Shown: piece by piece, positions 45,661 through 57,965 of the stretch | How the letters are laid out: each line of letters opens with the position of its first letter | How positions within the stretch are numbered: position 1 is the stretch's first letter | Assembly: GCF_000956475.1 (NCBI RefSeq) | Contig: NZ_JYJB01000004.1 | Location: 150,799-214,798 of the forward strand | DNA from: Microbacterium hydrocarbonoxydans | GTDB taxonomy: Bacteria; Actinomycetota; Actinomycetes; Actinomycetales; Microbacteriaceae | Direction: 5' to 3' | DNA: 64,000 bases | Notes under the pieces: generated by a model | What the model saw: only the letters and a program-made list of their open reading frames with translations | What the model was told of the DNA's origin: nothing | The model's database searches: none | Made by a program: the position numbers and the translations under genes

Positions 45661-46641
45661 ATGACGAACGCTCTCATCCTCGGCGGCACCGGCTGGCTGT
45701 CGGGCCGCATCGCGCGGCGGATGCTCGACGACGGCGTGATAGTGACATGTCTGGCTCGCGGTGGACGTGCGGCACCCGATGGTGCCTCGCTCGTGCGGGG
45801 AGACCGCGACGATCCCGACGCGTACGCGGCGGTCGAGGCGCAGGATTGGGATCACGTGATCGACGTCTCGTCGCGCGCCGATCACGTCACGGCGGCGGTC
45901 GCGGCTCTCGGCACCAGGACGGCGAGGTGGACATATGTGTCGTCGATGTCCGTCTATTCCGATGAGGTCACGGTCGGTGCGGACGAGTCAGCGCCATTGC
46001 ACCCGGCAGCCGAAGCCGGAGACGAGTACGAGTACGGACCGCAGAAGGTCGCGGCAGAGAACGCCGTTCACGCGCTCGGTGATCGGGCGCTGATCGTACG
46101 GCCAGGACTCATCGTCGGAGCAGGCGATCCCGGCGACCGCTTCGGGTACTGGGCCGCGGCCTTCGACAGGGCGGGAGCCGGTGATGTGCTGCTGCCGCCG
46201 ACCGAGGGAAGAACGGCGCAGGTGATCCACGTCGACGACCTCGCCGCCTTCATCACCGCCACCCGGGTCACGGGTGCGATCAACGCGATCGGAGCACAGC
46301 ATCCGCTCGCCGATGTCTTCACGCTGTTCCGCACTGCGACCGGCCACACCGGCGGCACCGTGTCCGCCGATGAGGAGTGGCTCGTGGCGCACGGTGTGCA
46401 GCATTGGGCGGGCGAGCGCTCCCTCCCGCTGTGGCTGCCGGCGGAGATGACAGGGTTCATGGCGCGCTCGAACGCCGGCTACCGGGTGAACGGCGGAGCT
46501 CTGCGTCCGCTGGCCGACATGGTCGCAGACGTGCTCCAGGACGAGCGGACGCGGGGCGTGGGGCGAGAACGACGAGCCGGGCTCACGGGGCGGCAGGAGC
46601 ATGAACTCCTCGCCGAGCTGAGGCGGTCGCCGCTTCGCTAG
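45661..46641 (+). CDS. NAD-dependent epimerase/reductase-like protein
   Basis: 326-residue Rossmann-fold protein of the extended SDR type. It begins ALILGGTGWLSGRIARRMLDDG (glycine-rich NAD(P) motif), has YVSSMSVYSDE, a YGPQKVAAENAV segment carrying the Tyr-x3-Lys catalytic pair, and VIHVDDLAAFI. It could be a nucleotide-sugar epimerase or isoflavone-reductase-like enzyme; the substrate is not clear. Its TAG stop is part of the TAGACT -10 box that drives the downstream thiamine riboswitch. Confidence 0.82.
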   Translation: MTNALILGGTGWLSGRIARRMLDDGVIVTCLARGGRAAPDGASLVRGDRDDPDAYAAVEAQDWDHVIDVSSRADHVTAAVAALGTRTARWTYVSSMSVYSDEVTVGADESAPLHPAAEAGDEYEYGPQKVAAENAVHALGDRALIVRPGLIVGAGDPGDRFGYWAAAFDRAGAGDVLLPPTEGRTAQVIHVDDLAAFITATRVTGAINAIGAQHPLADVFTLFRTATGHTGGTVSADEEWLVAHGVQHWAGERSLPLWLPAEMTGFMARSNAGYRVNGGALRPLADMVADVLQDERTRGVGRERRAGLTGRQEHELLAELRRSPLR

Positions 46642-46651
46642 ACTGCGAGCA

Positions 46652-46731
46652 GTGACACGGGGTGCCGCATCCGCGGCTGAGAACAGACCCGTCGAACCTG
46701 ATCTAGTTAGCACTAGCGAAGGGAATGTCGC
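46652..46731 (+). promoter_or_regulatory. TPP riboswitch (THI element)
   Basis: All consensus blocks are present: ACGGGGTGCC, GGCTGAGA, ACCCGTCGAACCTGATC, and TTAGCACTAGCGAAGGGA. Stem P1 pairs GTGACA (46652-46657) with TGTCGC (46726-46731). The AAGGGA ribosome site (46719-46724) is part of the element and P1 closes directly before the thiM ATG, so ligand binding should hide the ribosome site and act on translation. A TAGACT box (46639-46644) starts the transcript at the aptamer. Confidence 0.96.
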
Positions 46732-47580
46732 ATGAGCGATCTTCTGCGTCCCGCATCCGCCTCCGACCTCGTCGAACAGGCCGCGTCGCTCCTGGCGGCG
46801 CTGCGTGCCGCTCCGCCGCTCACGCACTGCATCACGAACTCGGTCGTCACAGGGTTCACCGCCAATGTGCTGCTCGCAGTCGGCACGGCTCCCGCGATGG
46901 TCGACATCGTGGGGGAGTCGGGCGTGTTCGCGGGGATCGCCTCCGGGCTGCTCGTGAATCTCGGCACCCCGACGCCCGAACAGCGCGCGGCGAGCCTCGA
47001 AGCGGTGGCAGGAGCCACCGCATCCGGAACCCCCTGGGTGCTCGATCCGGTGGCGATCGGCGCCCTGCCTGTGCGCACCGCTCTCGCCCACAGCCTCGCC
47101 GAGCTCCGGCCCACGGCGATCCGCGGAAACGCCTCCGAGATCCTCGCCCTCGCGGGCCTGAGCGGCGGCGGCCGGGGCGTCGACGCGACGGACAGCACGG
47201 ATGCCGCTATCGACGCTGCGCGGTCGCTCGCAGTGCGATTCGGCAGCGTCGTGGCGGTCTCCGGCCCCGTCGACCTGATCACCGACGGCGAACGGGCGTT
47301 CCGTCTCGACAACGGACACGAGCTGCTCACGCGCGTGACGGGCGGCGGCTGCGCGCTCGGCGCCGTCATGGCCGCGTTCCTCGGCGCCGCCAGGGCGAAT
47401 GGCAACGCGCCGCTGATCGCCGTCGCTGCGGCCAGCCTCGTGTACACGATCGCCGCGGAGCGCGCCGCCGAGGTCTCGACCGGACCAGGCGGCTTCGCGG
47501 TGGCGCTTCTCGATGCGCTCGCCGCCGTGCAGCCCGCCGACATCTCATCCGCCGCCCGCGTCGAGGCGGGTGCGCTGTGA
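46732..47580 (+). CDS. thiM: Hydroxyethylthiazole kinase
   Basis: 282-residue ribokinase-like enzyme that phosphorylates 4-methyl-5-(2-hydroxyethyl)thiazole in thiamine salvage. Motifs: [28 protein letters not shown] at the N-terminus (substrate pocket), [23 protein letters not shown] and the anion-hole/catalytic [16 protein letters not shown]. Directly under the TPP riboswitch; its stop overlaps the next thi gene by 4 nt. Confidence 0.96.
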   Translation: MSDLLRPASASDLVEQAASLLAALRAAPPLTHCITNSVVTGFTANVLLAVGTAPAMVDIVGESGVFAGIASGLLVNLGTPTPEQRAASLEAVAGATASGTPWVLDPVAIGALPVRTALAHSLAELRPTAIRGNASEILALAGLSGGGRGVDATDSTDAAIDAARSLAVRFGSVVAVSGPVDLITDGERAFRLDNGHELLTRVTGGGCALGAVMAAFLGAARANGNAPLIAVAAASLVYTIAAERAAEVSTGPGGFAVALLDALAAVQPADISSAARVEAGAL

Positions 47581-49709
47581 TCGCCGACCTGTCGCTGTAC
47601 CTCGTGACCGATCCGGAGCTGTGCGGGGAGCGCGGGGTGGTCGAGACGGTCCGGCAGGCTGTGGACGGGGGAGTGCGCGTCGTCCAGCTGCGTGACAAGA
47701 AGGCGACGGATGCCGAGACCGCTGCACAGCTGATCGAGCTGTCGCGCGTGATCGACGGGCGGGCCCTGCTGGTCGTCAACGATCGCCTCGACGCGGCGCT
47801 CGCCGCCAGGGCCGCAGGGGCGAGAGTCGACGGGGTGCACCTCGGACAGGGCGACGTCTCGGTCCTGCGCGCCCGTGCCGAGCTCGGCGCCGGAGCCCTG
47901 ATCGGCCTCACCGCGAACAGCCGCGCTCACCTCGACGCCGCGCTCGCGCTCCCCGAGGGAAGCGTGGATTACCTCGGCGTGGGGGTGATCAGGCCGACGA
48001 AGACCAAGCCGGATCATCCTCCGGCTCTCGGCGTCGACGGGTTCCGCGCCTTCGCGGCCGCGAGCCCGCTTCCCTGCGTGGCCATCGGCGGCGTGGGAAT
48101 CGACGACACGGAGGTGCTGCGCGATGCGGGTGCGGCCGGACTCGCTGTCGTGTCGGCGCTGTGCACCGCCCCCGACCCCGCGGTCGCCGCCGCCGCATTC
48201 GTGCGGCAGTGGCGGGCAGCCGGGGTCCCGCGCGTGCTCAGCATCGCCGGCAGCGATCCCTCTGGCGGCGCCGGCGTGCAGGCCGACCTGAAATCCATCG
48301 CGGCGTCCGGCGGGTTCGGCATGGCCGTGATCACCGCTCTCACCGCTCAGAACACTCAGGGCGTCCGCGCCGTGCACGTGCCGCCGACGGGCTTCCTCCG
48401 GGAACAGCTCGACGCGATCTCCGACGACATCGTGATCGACGCCGTGAAGATCGGGATGCTCGCGAACGCCGAGGTCATCCGCACGGTGATCGACTGGCTG
48501 GACTCGGTGCGGCCTCCCATCGTGGTGGTGGATCCGGTGATGGTGGCCACGAGCGGTGACCGGCTTCTCGACGCCGAGGCGGAACACGCGCTCGGCGAGC
48601 TGCTCACCCGCGCCGACGTCATCACCCCCAATCTCGGCGAGCTCGCGGTTCTGGTCGGACGCGACGTTCACGGCTGGGACGACGCCCTCGCCGCCGGATC
48701 GGTGCTGTCGGCGGCGGTCGGCGCGCGAGTGCTGGTGAAGGGCGGGCACCTCGTCGGAGCGGATGCCCCCGATGCACTCGTGGGCGACGGCGCGATCGTC
48801 GAGTTCGAGGGCGCGCGGATCGCGACCGGCAACACGCACGGCACTGGCTGCTCGCTGTCGTCGGCGCTCGCGACCCGTCTCGCACGCGGAGAGGCGCCGG
48901 CCGACGCGGTGGCGGAGGCCCGCGCCTGGCTGCGGGAGTCGCTGCGCGAGAGCGAGGCGCTCGCGGTCGGACAGGGACACGGCCCGATCAGTCACTTCGC
49001 CGGTCTGTGGGCACGCGGTGGTCTGGAGACCCGGCCGACGGCCGAGGACATCGCGGCGGAGTGGTGGGCGAGCATCGCAGACATCCGTTCGGAGATCGAC
49101 GAGCTGCCCTTCATCCGAGCGCTCGCCGACGGCACGCTCGACCGCGACGCCTTCGTCTTCTACCTGGCGCAGGACGCGCTGTACCTGCGCGAGTACGCCA
49201 GAGTGCTCGCCGAGGCGTCACGACTCGCGCCGACCTCGGCCGAGCAGGCGTTCTGGGCGAACTCCGCGCACGGCTCGATCGTCGGCGAGCTCGAGTTGCA
49301 CGCCTCCTGGCTGACGCCCGAGGCCGGCGTCAGCGCCGCGACATTCGCGGCCGAGCACGCCCCCGCGACCCTGGCGTATCTCGACCATCTGCGTGCGACC
49401 GCATTCGGCGGCGACTACGCGGAGCTCATCGCTGCCATCCTGCCCTGCTTCTGGCTGTACGACGATCTGGGCCGCCGCCTGCATGCAGGAGAGTTCGGCG
49501 AGTACGCCCGTGATCCGCGGCATCCGTACGCCTCGTGGCTCGCCACATACGCCGACCCGGCATTCGAGCAGGCCACCGTCCAGGCGATCGCCTACGTCTC
49601 GCAGACGGCGGCGACGGTCACGCCCGAGCGTCGGACGATCATGCGCCGCGCCTTCGAGACCGCAGCGGCGCACGAGCGGGAGTTCTTCGCGGCACCGCTG
49701 TGCGGCTGA
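47577..49709 (+). CDS. ThiE-ThiD-TenA trifunctional fusion
   Basis: 710-residue protein joining three thiamine enzymes. Residues 1-215: thiamine-phosphate synthase ThiE ([32 protein letters not shown]). About 218-480: HMP/HMP-P kinase ThiD ([51 protein letters not shown]). About 485-710: thiaminase II/TenA, which recovers HMP from degraded thiamine, with the catalytic Cys of [12 protein letters not shown] near 624. Begins at GTG 47577 within the thiM stop. All domains look intact; thiazole plus pyrimidine salvage and coupling thus sit in two cotranslated genes. Confidence 0.95.
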   Translation: MIADLSLYLVTDPELCGERGVVETVRQAVDGGVRVVQLRDKKATDAETAAQLIELSRVIDGRALLVVNDRLDAALAARAAGARVDGVHLGQGDVSVLRARAELGAGALIGLTANSRAHLDAALALPEGSVDYLGVGVIRPTKTKPDHPPALGVDGFRAFAAASPLPCVAIGGVGIDDTEVLRDAGAAGLAVVSALCTAPDPAVAAAAFVRQWRAAGVPRVLSIAGSDPSGGAGVQADLKSIAASGGFGMAVITALTAQNTQGVRAVHVPPTGFLREQLDAISDDIVIDAVKIGMLANAEVIRTVIDWLDSVRPPIVVVDPVMVATSGDRLLDAEAEHALGELLTRADVITPNLGELAVLVGRDVHGWDDALAAGSVLSAAVGARVLVKGGHLVGADAPDALVGDGAIVEFEGARIATGNTHGTGCSLSSALATRLARGEAPADAVAEARAWLRESLRESEALAVGQGHGPISHFAGLWARGGLETRPTAEDIAAEWWASIADIRSEIDELPFIRALADGTLDRDAFVFYLAQDALYLREYARVLAEASRLAPTSAEQAFWANSAHGSIVGELELHASWLTPEAGVSAATFAAEHAPATLAYLDHLRATAFGGDYAELIAAILPCFWLYDDLGRRLHAGEFGEYARDPRHPYASWLATYADPAFEQATVQAIAYVSQTAATVTPERRTIMRRAFETAAAHEREFFAAPLCG

Positions 49710-49723
49710 GTTACGAAGCGGAT

Positions 49724-49753
49724 TTGCGGATGCCGTGGCGCCCGCGCTATCGT
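49724..49753 (+). promoter_or_regulatory. Promoter of the arginine leader
   Basis: TTGCGG (49724-49729), 18-bp spacer, TATCGT (49748-49753). The -10 box ends 6 nt before the leader-peptide ATG at 49760, the same leaderless geometry as many genes in this window. Confidence 0.6.
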
Positions 49754-49759
49754 CGCGGC

Positions 49760-49843
49760 ATGCCTTCGGCCACCACAGCTTCTTCGACGCGTGTATCCAG
49801 CGTCATCGCTGTGCGCCGACGCCGCGGCGGCCGCCGACTCTAG
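49760..49843 (+). CDS. Candidate arginine leader peptide (27 aa) upstream of argC
   Basis: A short ORF, MPSATTASSTRVSSVIAV then RRRRGGRRL and stop TAG, sits between the thiamine genes and argC. Six of its last nine residues are Arg, in runs of four and two, including two CGA codons (49817-49819 and 49835-49837), a codon little used in high-GC actinobacteria. It has a well-placed promoter and a leaderless ATG. The 91 nt from its stop to the argC ATG can form alternative hairpins. By analogy with his/trp/leu leader peptides, ribosomes would stall on the Arg codons when charged tRNA-Arg is scarce. GC-rich DNA makes chance Arg runs common, so this needs comparative support. Confidence 0.55.
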   Translation: MPSATTASSTRVSSVIAVRRRRGGRRL

Positions 49844-49904
49844 GCGACCCCGCGCTCCTGCCTGCGTACGCACGGCGGTCGAGTGCCGGTGTCGCCGCTC
49901 CGGC
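49831..49904 (+). promoter_or_regulatory. Possible attenuator folds before argC
   Basis: Three pairings compete. Stem 1:2 joins CCGCCG (49831-49836, inside the last Arg codons) to CGGCGG (49873-49878). Stem 2:3 joins 49873-49879 to 49891-49897 (7 bp). Stem 3:4 joins GCCGG (49885-49889) to CCGGC (49900-49904). A ribosome stalled on the Arg codons would mask the first segment and favour 2:3, which excludes 3:4. No U run follows the last stem. Confidence 0.35.
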
Positions 49905-49934
49905 CCCAGACCCTCCCAGCGTTAAGGTAGAAGC

Positions 49935-50987
49935 ATGACGTACACGGTCGCCGTTTCCGGCGCATCCGGCTATGCGGGTGGCGAGATCCTCCGTCTCCTG
50001 GCCGCCCACCCCGACATCGAGATCCACACCGTCACGGCGCACTCGAACGCGGGCCAGCCGCTGATCCAGCATCAGCCGCACCTGCGCTCGCTTGCGCACC
50101 TCACGCTGCAGGACACGACGCCCGAGATCCTCGCCGGGCACGACATCGTGTTCCTCGCCCTGCCTCACGGGCAGTCCGGCCAGTACACCGACGCCCTGGG
50201 CTCCGTGCCTCTGGTGATCGACGCCGGCGCCGACCACCGGCTCACCTCGAAGGACTCATGGGACGCGTTCTACGGCGGAGAGTTCCACGAGCCGTGGGCG
50301 TACGGCGTTCCGGAGCTCCTCGTGAACGGTGCGAAGCAGCGCGAGAGCCTCCGCGGGGCGGCACGCATCGCGGCCCCGGGGTGCAACGCGTCGACCGTGA
50401 GCCTCAGCCTCGCTCCGGGCGTCGCCGCCGGCGTGATCGATCCGGGCGACATCGTCTCGGTGCTCGCGGTCGGCCCGTCCGGCGCGGGAAAGAGCCTCAA
50501 GACGAATCTTCTCGGCAGCGAGATCCTCGGCACCGCCAACCCCTATGCGGTCGGCGGCACTCATCGTCACATCCCCGAGATCCGGCAGGCGCTCGCCGCA
50601 GCGTCGGGCGCGGACGCAGACGGCATCCGCATCTCCTTCACGCCGGTGCTCGTGCCGATGTCACGGGGCATCCTCGCCACCTCGACGGCTCCGATCGTCG
50701 GCGACGCGACAGACGCGCAGATCCGCGAGGCCTGGGAGAGCGCCTACGCCGGAGAGACCTTCGTGCAGCTGCTGCCCGAGGGGCAGGTCCCTCGCACCGC
50801 CGACGTCCTCGGCGCCAACACGGCGCTGATCGGCCTCGCGATCGACCGCGCGGCGAACCGCGTCACCGTCGTCACCGCGGTCGACAACCTCGTCAAGGGC
50901 ACCGCGGGTGCCGCCATCCAATCCATGAACATCGCGCTCGGGCTGCCCGAAGCCCGCGCGCTCTCCGTGAACGGAGTCGCACCGTGA
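49935..50987 (+). CDS. argC: N-acetyl-gamma-glutamyl-phosphate reductase
   Basis: 350-residue NADPH enzyme, third step of arginine synthesis via acetylated intermediates. Rossmann motif [18 protein letters not shown], catalytic Cys in [14 protein letters not shown], and [11 protein letters not shown] and [17 protein letters not shown] segments. ATG 49935 is preceded by TTAAGGTAG, which can be read as a ribosome site or as a -10 box at 6 nt; the first is favoured if transcription starts at the leader promoter. First structural gene of argCJBDFH. Confidence 0.97.
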   Translation: MTYTVAVSGASGYAGGEILRLLAAHPDIEIHTVTAHSNAGQPLIQHQPHLRSLAHLTLQDTTPEILAGHDIVFLALPHGQSGQYTDALGSVPLVIDAGADHRLTSKDSWDAFYGGEFHEPWAYGVPELLVNGAKQRESLRGAARIAAPGCNASTVSLSLAPGVAAGVIDPGDIVSVLAVGPSGAGKSLKTNLLGSEILGTANPYAVGGTHRHIPEIRQALAAASGADADGIRISFTPVLVPMSRGILATSTAPIVGDATDAQIREAWESAYAGETFVQLLPEGQVPRTADVLGANTALIGLAIDRAANRVTVVTAVDNLVKGTAGAAIQSMNIALGLPEARALSVNGVAP

Positions 50988-52141
50988 GTGTCACCGCCCC
51001 CGCTGGATTCGAGGCGGCCGGAGTCGCCGCCGGCCTCAAGACCACAGGCAAGCCCGATGTCGCCGTCGTGGTGAACCGCGGGCCGCGCAAGGTCGGAGCC
51101 GCCGTCTTCACGAGCAACCGCGCCAAGGCCAACCCGATCATCTGGTCGCAGCAGGCCGTCGCCGATCGAGTGGTCGAGGCCGTGGTGCTCAACTCCGGCG
51201 GAGCGAACTGCTTCACAGGCAGCTTCGGCTTCCAGACCACGCACCAGACCGCCGAGAAGGCGGCCGAGCTGCTGGACATCAGCGCGGGAGATGTGCTCGT
51301 CTGCTCGACCGGCCTGATCGGCACAGGCGACGAGGTCTTCCGCGCCAAGGTGCTCGCCGGCACCGAGCAGGCGATCGCCGAGCTCTCCGCCGACGGCGGC
51401 GAGCTCGCCGCCCAGGCGATCATGACCACCGACACCATCGCGAAGACCGCCGTGATCAGCCGCGACGGATGGACGATCGGCGGCATGGCCAAGGGCGCAG
51501 GCATGCTGGCTCCCGGCCTGGCGACGATGCTCGTCGTGATCACCACGGATGCCGTTCTGGAGCCGCTCGAGGCGGATGCCGTGCTGCGCCGGGCGACCGG
51601 CCAGACCTTCGACCGCCTCGACTCCGACGGCTGCATGTCGACGAACGACCAGGTGACGCTGCTCGCCAACGGCGCGTCCGGCATCGCGCCCGATCTCGAC
51701 GACTTCTCGGCCGCCCTCACCGAGCTCGCACAGCAACTCGCGGTCAAGCTCCAGGGCGACGCCGAGGGCGCGAGCCACGACATCACGATCGAGGTCCAGA
51801 ACGCGGCCTCCGAACAGGAGGCCGTCGAGGTCGGCCGCTCGGTCGCCAGGAACAACCTCTTCAAGGCGGCGATCTTCGGCAACGACCCGAACTGGGGGCG
51901 AGTGCTCGCGGCCATCGGCACGACGAGCGCCCAGTTCGACCCCTACGACGTCGACGTCTGGATGAACGGCGTCCGGGTCTGCAGCGAGGGCGGCCCCGAT
52001 CGTCCGCGCGAAGAGGTCGACCTGACCCCCAGGGCCACACACCTGATCATCGATCTCAAGGTCGGCGAGGCCACGGCATCCATCCTCACCAACGACCTCA
52101 CTCACGATTACGTGCACGAGAACAGCGCGTACGCCTCATGA
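50984..52141 (+). CDS. argJ: Bifunctional glutamate N-acetyltransferase/amino-acid acetyltransferase
   Basis: 385-residue Ntn-type enzyme that recycles the acetyl group from N-acetylornithine to glutamate and in many bacteria also makes N-acetylglutamate from acetyl-CoA. Self-cleavage is expected before Thr181 in [14 protein letters not shown], which becomes the nucleophile of the beta chain. Other family blocks: [20 protein letters not shown] and [22 protein letters not shown] start overlaps the argC stop. Confidence 0.97.
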   Translation: MSVTAPAGFEAAGVAAGLKTTGKPDVAVVVNRGPRKVGAAVFTSNRAKANPIIWSQQAVADRVVEAVVLNSGGANCFTGSFGFQTTHQTAEKAAELLDISAGDVLVCSTGLIGTGDEVFRAKVLAGTEQAIAELSADGGELAAQAIMTTDTIAKTAVISRDGWTIGGMAKGAGMLAPGLATMLVVITTDAVLEPLEADAVLRRATGQTFDRLDSDGCMSTNDQVTLLANGASGIAPDLDDFSAALTELAQQLAVKLQGDAEGASHDITIEVQNAASEQEAVEVGRSVARNNLFKAAIFGNDPNWGRVLAAIGTTSAQFDPYDVDVWMNGVRVCSEGGPDRPREEVDLTPRATHLIIDLKVGEATASILTNDLTHDYVHENSAYAS

Positions 52142-53055
52142 CCGACATCCAGGACACCCCGGCCGAGATCGCCGCGGTCAAGGCCGAGACGCTCATCGAG
52201 TCACTGCCGTGGCTGAAGAAGTTCCGCGACCAGATCGTCGTCGTGAAGTACGGCGGCAACGCCATGGTCTCCGACGAGCTGCAGGAGGCGTTCGCTCAGG
52301 ACATCGCCTACCTGCGGTACGTCGGAGTGCAGCCCGTCGTCGTGCACGGCGGCGGTCCGCAGATCTCCGACATGCTGGGCCGACTCGACATCCCCAGCGA
52401 GTTCAAGGGCGGCTATCGCGTCACCACGACCGAGGCGATCAGCGTCGTCCGCATGGTGCTCACAGGCCAGGTCAACCCGCAGCTGGTGTCGAAGATCAAC
52501 TCGCACGGCCCGATCGCGACCGGCCTCAGCGGCGAGGACGCAGGTCTCTTCGGCGGACGCCGTCGAGGCGTCGTCATCGAGGGTGAAGAGGTCGACCTCG
52601 GACGGGTCGGCGACGTCGTTCAGGTCGACCCCACAGCCGTCTTCGACCATCTAGCCGCTGGGCGGGTACCCGTGATCTCCTCGATCGCCCCCGACCTCGA
52701 TCACCCCGGCCAGTCGCTCAACGTGAACGCGGATGCCGCGGCCGCTGCCCTCGCGGTGGCGCTCGGCGCACGCAAGCTCGTCATCCTCACGGATGTCCCC
52801 GGGCTCTACGCCGACTGGCCGAACCGCGACTCGCTCGTCTCGCACCTGACCTCGACGGCTCTCATCGAGATGCTGCCGAGCCTGGAATCGGGAATGATCC
52901 CGAAGATGCGGGCCTGCCTCGACGCGGTCGAAGGCGGCGTCGACGCGGCGGCGATCATCGACGGACGCGTGCCTCACTCGGTGCTCGTCGAGCTGTTCAC
53001 CAGCAAGGGAATCGGAACAGAAGTGGTCTTGGAAAGCGCAGGGAACAACGCATGA
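52138..53055 (+). CDS. argB: Acetylglutamate kinase
   Basis: 305-residue kinase of N-acetylglutamate and the usual feedback target of arginine. Motifs: VVKYGGNAM near the start, [25 protein letters not shown] and the [16 protein letters not shown] segment. The N-terminal helix before the kinase core ([22 protein letters not shown]) is the type found in arginine-sensitive hexameric enzymes, so allosteric inhibition is likely. ATGA overlap with argJ. Confidence 0.97.
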   Translation: MTDIQDTPAEIAAVKAETLIESLPWLKKFRDQIVVVKYGGNAMVSDELQEAFAQDIAYLRYVGVQPVVVHGGGPQISDMLGRLDIPSEFKGGYRVTTTEAISVVRMVLTGQVNPQLVSKINSHGPIATGLSGEDAGLFGGRRRGVVIEGEEVDLGRVGDVVQVDPTAVFDHLAAGRVPVISSIAPDLDHPGQSLNVNADAAAAALAVALGARKLVILTDVPGLYADWPNRDSLVSHLTSTALIEMLPSLESGMIPKMRACLDAVEGGVDAAAIIDGRVPHSVLVELFTSKGIGTEVVLESAGNNA

Positions 53056-54259
53056 GCAACTGGCAGGACGACGCAGCGAATCACCTGGTCCTCAACGCAG
53101 GCCCCCGCCTCGCGATGCTCACGCGCGGAGAGGGCTCGTATCTGTGGGATGCCGACGGCAACCGCCTGCTCGACTTCCTCGCCGGCATCGCCGTGACCTC
53201 GCTCGGCCACGCGCACCCGGTGTTCGTCGAGGCCGTGTCCCGCCAGGCCGCGACGCTCGCGCACGTGTCGAACTACTTCGCGACGCCGCCGCAGCTCGCT
53301 CTCGCGGCCCGGCTCAAGCGCCTCGCGGGCGCCGGCATCGACGGTCGCGTGTTCTTCTCGAACTCGGGCGCCGAGGCCAACGAGGCCGCGTTCAAGCTCG
53401 CCCGCCTGCACGGCGGAGCCGAGAAGCCGCGCATCATCGCACTCGAGAACGGCTTCCACGGCCGCACGATGGGCTCGCTCGCGATGACCGCGAAGGCGTC
53501 GATGCGCGCGCCCTTCGAGCCGATGCCCGGCGGCGTCGAGCACATCCCGGCCACGATCGAGGCGCTCGAGGCGGCGATCGACGACCGCGTCGCGGCCGTC
53601 ATCGTCGAGCCGATCCAGGGCGAGGCCGGTGTGGTCGAACTGCCGGAGGGGTACCTCGCCGCTGCCCGCTCGCTCACCCTGAAGCACGGCGCGCTGCTCA
53701 TCGTCGACGAGATCCAGACCGGCGCAGGCCGCACCGGAGCCTGGTTCGGCTTCTCGCACGAGGGCATCACGCCCGACGCGATCACCCTGGCCAAGGGGAT
53801 CGGCGGCGGATTCCCGATCGGCGCATTGGTCACCTACGGCGCAGCGAGTGACCTGTTCACCCCGGGCTCGCACGGCTCGACATTCGGCGGCAACCCGCTG
53901 GCGACGGCTGTGGCTGACGCCGTGCTCGCCGAGATCGAGAATGCGGGGCTCGTCGAGAACGCCGCGCGCCGCGGCGAGGAGCTGCGCGAGATCATCGCCG
54001 GCATCGACTCGCCGCTGATCGACGGCATCCGCGGGCGCGGACTGCTGGTCGGTGTGGCGCTCGCAGCCCCCGTCGCGGGTGCGGTCGTCGCGGCGGCCCA
54101 GGAGCGCGGACTCATCGTCAACGCCGCCAACCCCGAGACCGTGCGCATCGCACCGGCCCTCACGATCGGCGACGCCGAGCTCGCCGAATTCCGCGAACTG
54201 TTCACGGTGGCACTCGCCGACGTCTCGGCATCCCTCACCACTTCCGGAAAGGCCCCCGC

Positions 54260-54263
<4 letters not shown>
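53052..54263 (+). CDS. argD: Acetylornithine aminotransferase
   Basis: 403-residue class III PLP aminotransferase. Recognisable blocks: [61 protein letters not shown], the PLP lysine in [14 protein letters not shown] and [13 protein letters not shown]. Converts N-acetylglutamate semialdehyde to N-acetylornithine. ATGA overlaps at both ends with argB and argF. Confidence 0.97.
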
Positions 54264-56625
<2,362 letters not shown>

Positions 56626-56660
56626 CGGCTCGGCTCCGATCGCTCAGCCGGCGATGCGCA

Positions 56661-57260
56661 TCAGTGCAGCGCGTCGTCGGCGGCGGTGCGCGCCCAGCGC
56701 GTGAATCGCACAGTGAGGCCCGAGCGGGTCGGTGCGGCGAGGAGCGGACCGGCGGATGCCTCGGCGTCCCCGCTGAAGGGGGCCACGCGTACGAGCCGCC
56801 ACTCGCCGTCGTCGGCGCGGGCCCTCACGATCACGGCATCCGGCCACCGGCTGATCCGCACCGTGATGGTGCTCGAGAGCCACTCGTCGACCCACCCGAC
56901 CGACCAGTCCGAGCTCCCGTGGGTGACGACGGCGCCGAGCCCGAGGTGGCCGTCGGCGTACTCGACTCCCGCCTTGATCCATCGCTCGTCGTCGATCTTC
57001 ACGAAGACGCCGGCCTGATCGAACTGTCCCTCCCAGGGGGCGTGGAACGTGACCTCCATGGCCTCGCCGACCGCCAGCGGAGCGAGCAGCGCATGCTCGG
57101 TGTCGTGTACGAAGCCGTAGGCGGTGCGTCGCCAGGCATCGCTGCCTTCGACGGCGGTGATGTCGAGCTGGGTGGCGTCGTCGGCGATGATCTCGGTCAC
57201 GGAGGCGGGGGAGTGGGTCCAGGCGCCGTCGGTCCAGGGGATGATGTACGAATCAGGCAT
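56661..57260 (-). CDS. DUF1349 protein
   Basis: 199-residue protein with the concanavalin-like DUF1349 fold: FHAPWEGQFDQAGVFVKIDDERWIKAGVEYADG...LGAVVTHGSSDWSVGW. Cytosolic, no signal peptide; related proteins are sometimes called regulation-of-enolase-protein-1-like, with no proven activity. The ATG at 57260 lies 8 nt after a minus-strand TATAGT box within an unusually AT-rich promoter shared with the divergent SatD gene. Confidence 0.85.
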   Translation of the reverse strand: MPDSYIIPWTDGAWTHSPASVTEIIADDATQLDITAVEGSDAWRRTAYGFVHDTEHALLAPLAVGEAMEVTFHAPWEGQFDQAGVFVKIDDERWIKAGVEYADGHLGLGAVVTHGSSDWSVGWVDEWLSSTITVRISRWPDAVIVRARADDGEWRLVRVAPFSGDAEASAGPLLAAPTRSGLTVRFTRWARTAADDALH

Positions 57261-57320
57261 GAATCCAAACTATAACCAAATCAGGCATAAGTAAATGAAT
57301 ATTCGTGTTACGGTTATGCC
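57251..57320. promoter_or_regulatory. AT-rich divergent promoter/operator between DUF1349 and SatD genes
   Basis: Contains the direct repeat AATCAGGCAT (57251-57260 and 57279-57288), the inverted repeat GGCATAA (57284-57290)/TTATGCC (57314-57320) and ATAACC/GGTTAT pairs. Two -10 boxes face outward: TATAGT (minus, 57269-57274) and TACGGT (plus, 57309-57314, 6 nt before the SatD ATG). Base composition differs sharply from the surroundings. Confidence 0.6.
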
Positions 57321-57965
57321 ATGGTCATCGCCGTTCTCGCTGACATCGTCGGATCGCGCAAGCTGCGCGATCGTGCCGAGGCGCAGCGCATCCTGGACGA
57401 GGCGATCGCCCAGGTCGAGGCCGACCTGCCGCTCGCGGATCAGCCCCTCACGCCCACGGTGGGCGACGAGCAGCAGGGCGTCTATCGCGACCTGGGAGAC
57501 GCTCTAGTCTCGCTTCTGATGATTCAGCTGCGTCTGCCGGACGGCGTCGCCTTCCGCTTCGGGATCGGGGTGGGAGAGGTGCGGGCCGTGGAATCGGTGC
57601 ATCGCGAACTCGCCGACGGGCCGGGCTGGTACGCCGCCCGCGCGGCGATCGAGACGGTGCACGCGCGGGAGGAGCGCGCCGTGCCGCGCACGCGGACGTG
57701 GATTGTCGGAGCCCCGGGGCAGGATGAGGTCATGCAGAGCACCATCGCGGCATCCAACGCCTACCTCCTCGCGAGAGACGAGATCGTCGGCGCGATGAGC
57801 GAGCGCGAACGCCGGCTCACCTACGGACGGCTTCAAGGGCGTTCGCAGCAGGAGCTCGCGACGGAGGAGGGCATCTCGCAGCCCAGCGTCTCCAAAGCGC
57901 TGCGCAACGCGGGCGCCGCGGCATTGCTCGAGGGAGTGGCCACCCTCAGAGGAGGCGACGAATGA
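57321..57965 (+). CDS. SatD family protein with C-terminal HTH
   Basis: 214-residue SatD-like protein. The N-terminal part (VIAVLADIVGSRKLRDRAEAQRILDEAI and GIGVGEVRAVESVHRELADGPGWYAARAAIE) resembles nucleotide-cyclase-like folds of the SatD family; the C-terminal 45 residues form a helix-turn-helix (LQGRSQQELATEEGISQPSVSKALRNAG). Family name comes from the Streptococcus sat locus; no activity is established. The leaderless start, the AT-rich operator and the HTH suggest that it controls its own promoter. Cotranscribed with a membrane protein. Confidence 0.82.
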   Translation: MVIAVLADIVGSRKLRDRAEAQRILDEAIAQVEADLPLADQPLTPTVGDEQQGVYRDLGDALVSLLMIQLRLPDGVAFRFGIGVGEVRAVESVHRELADGPGWYAARAAIETVHAREERAVPRTRTWIVGAPGQDEVMQSTIAASNAYLLARDEIVGAMSERERRLTYGRLQGRSQQELATEEGISQPSVSKALRNAGAAALLEGVATLRGGDE

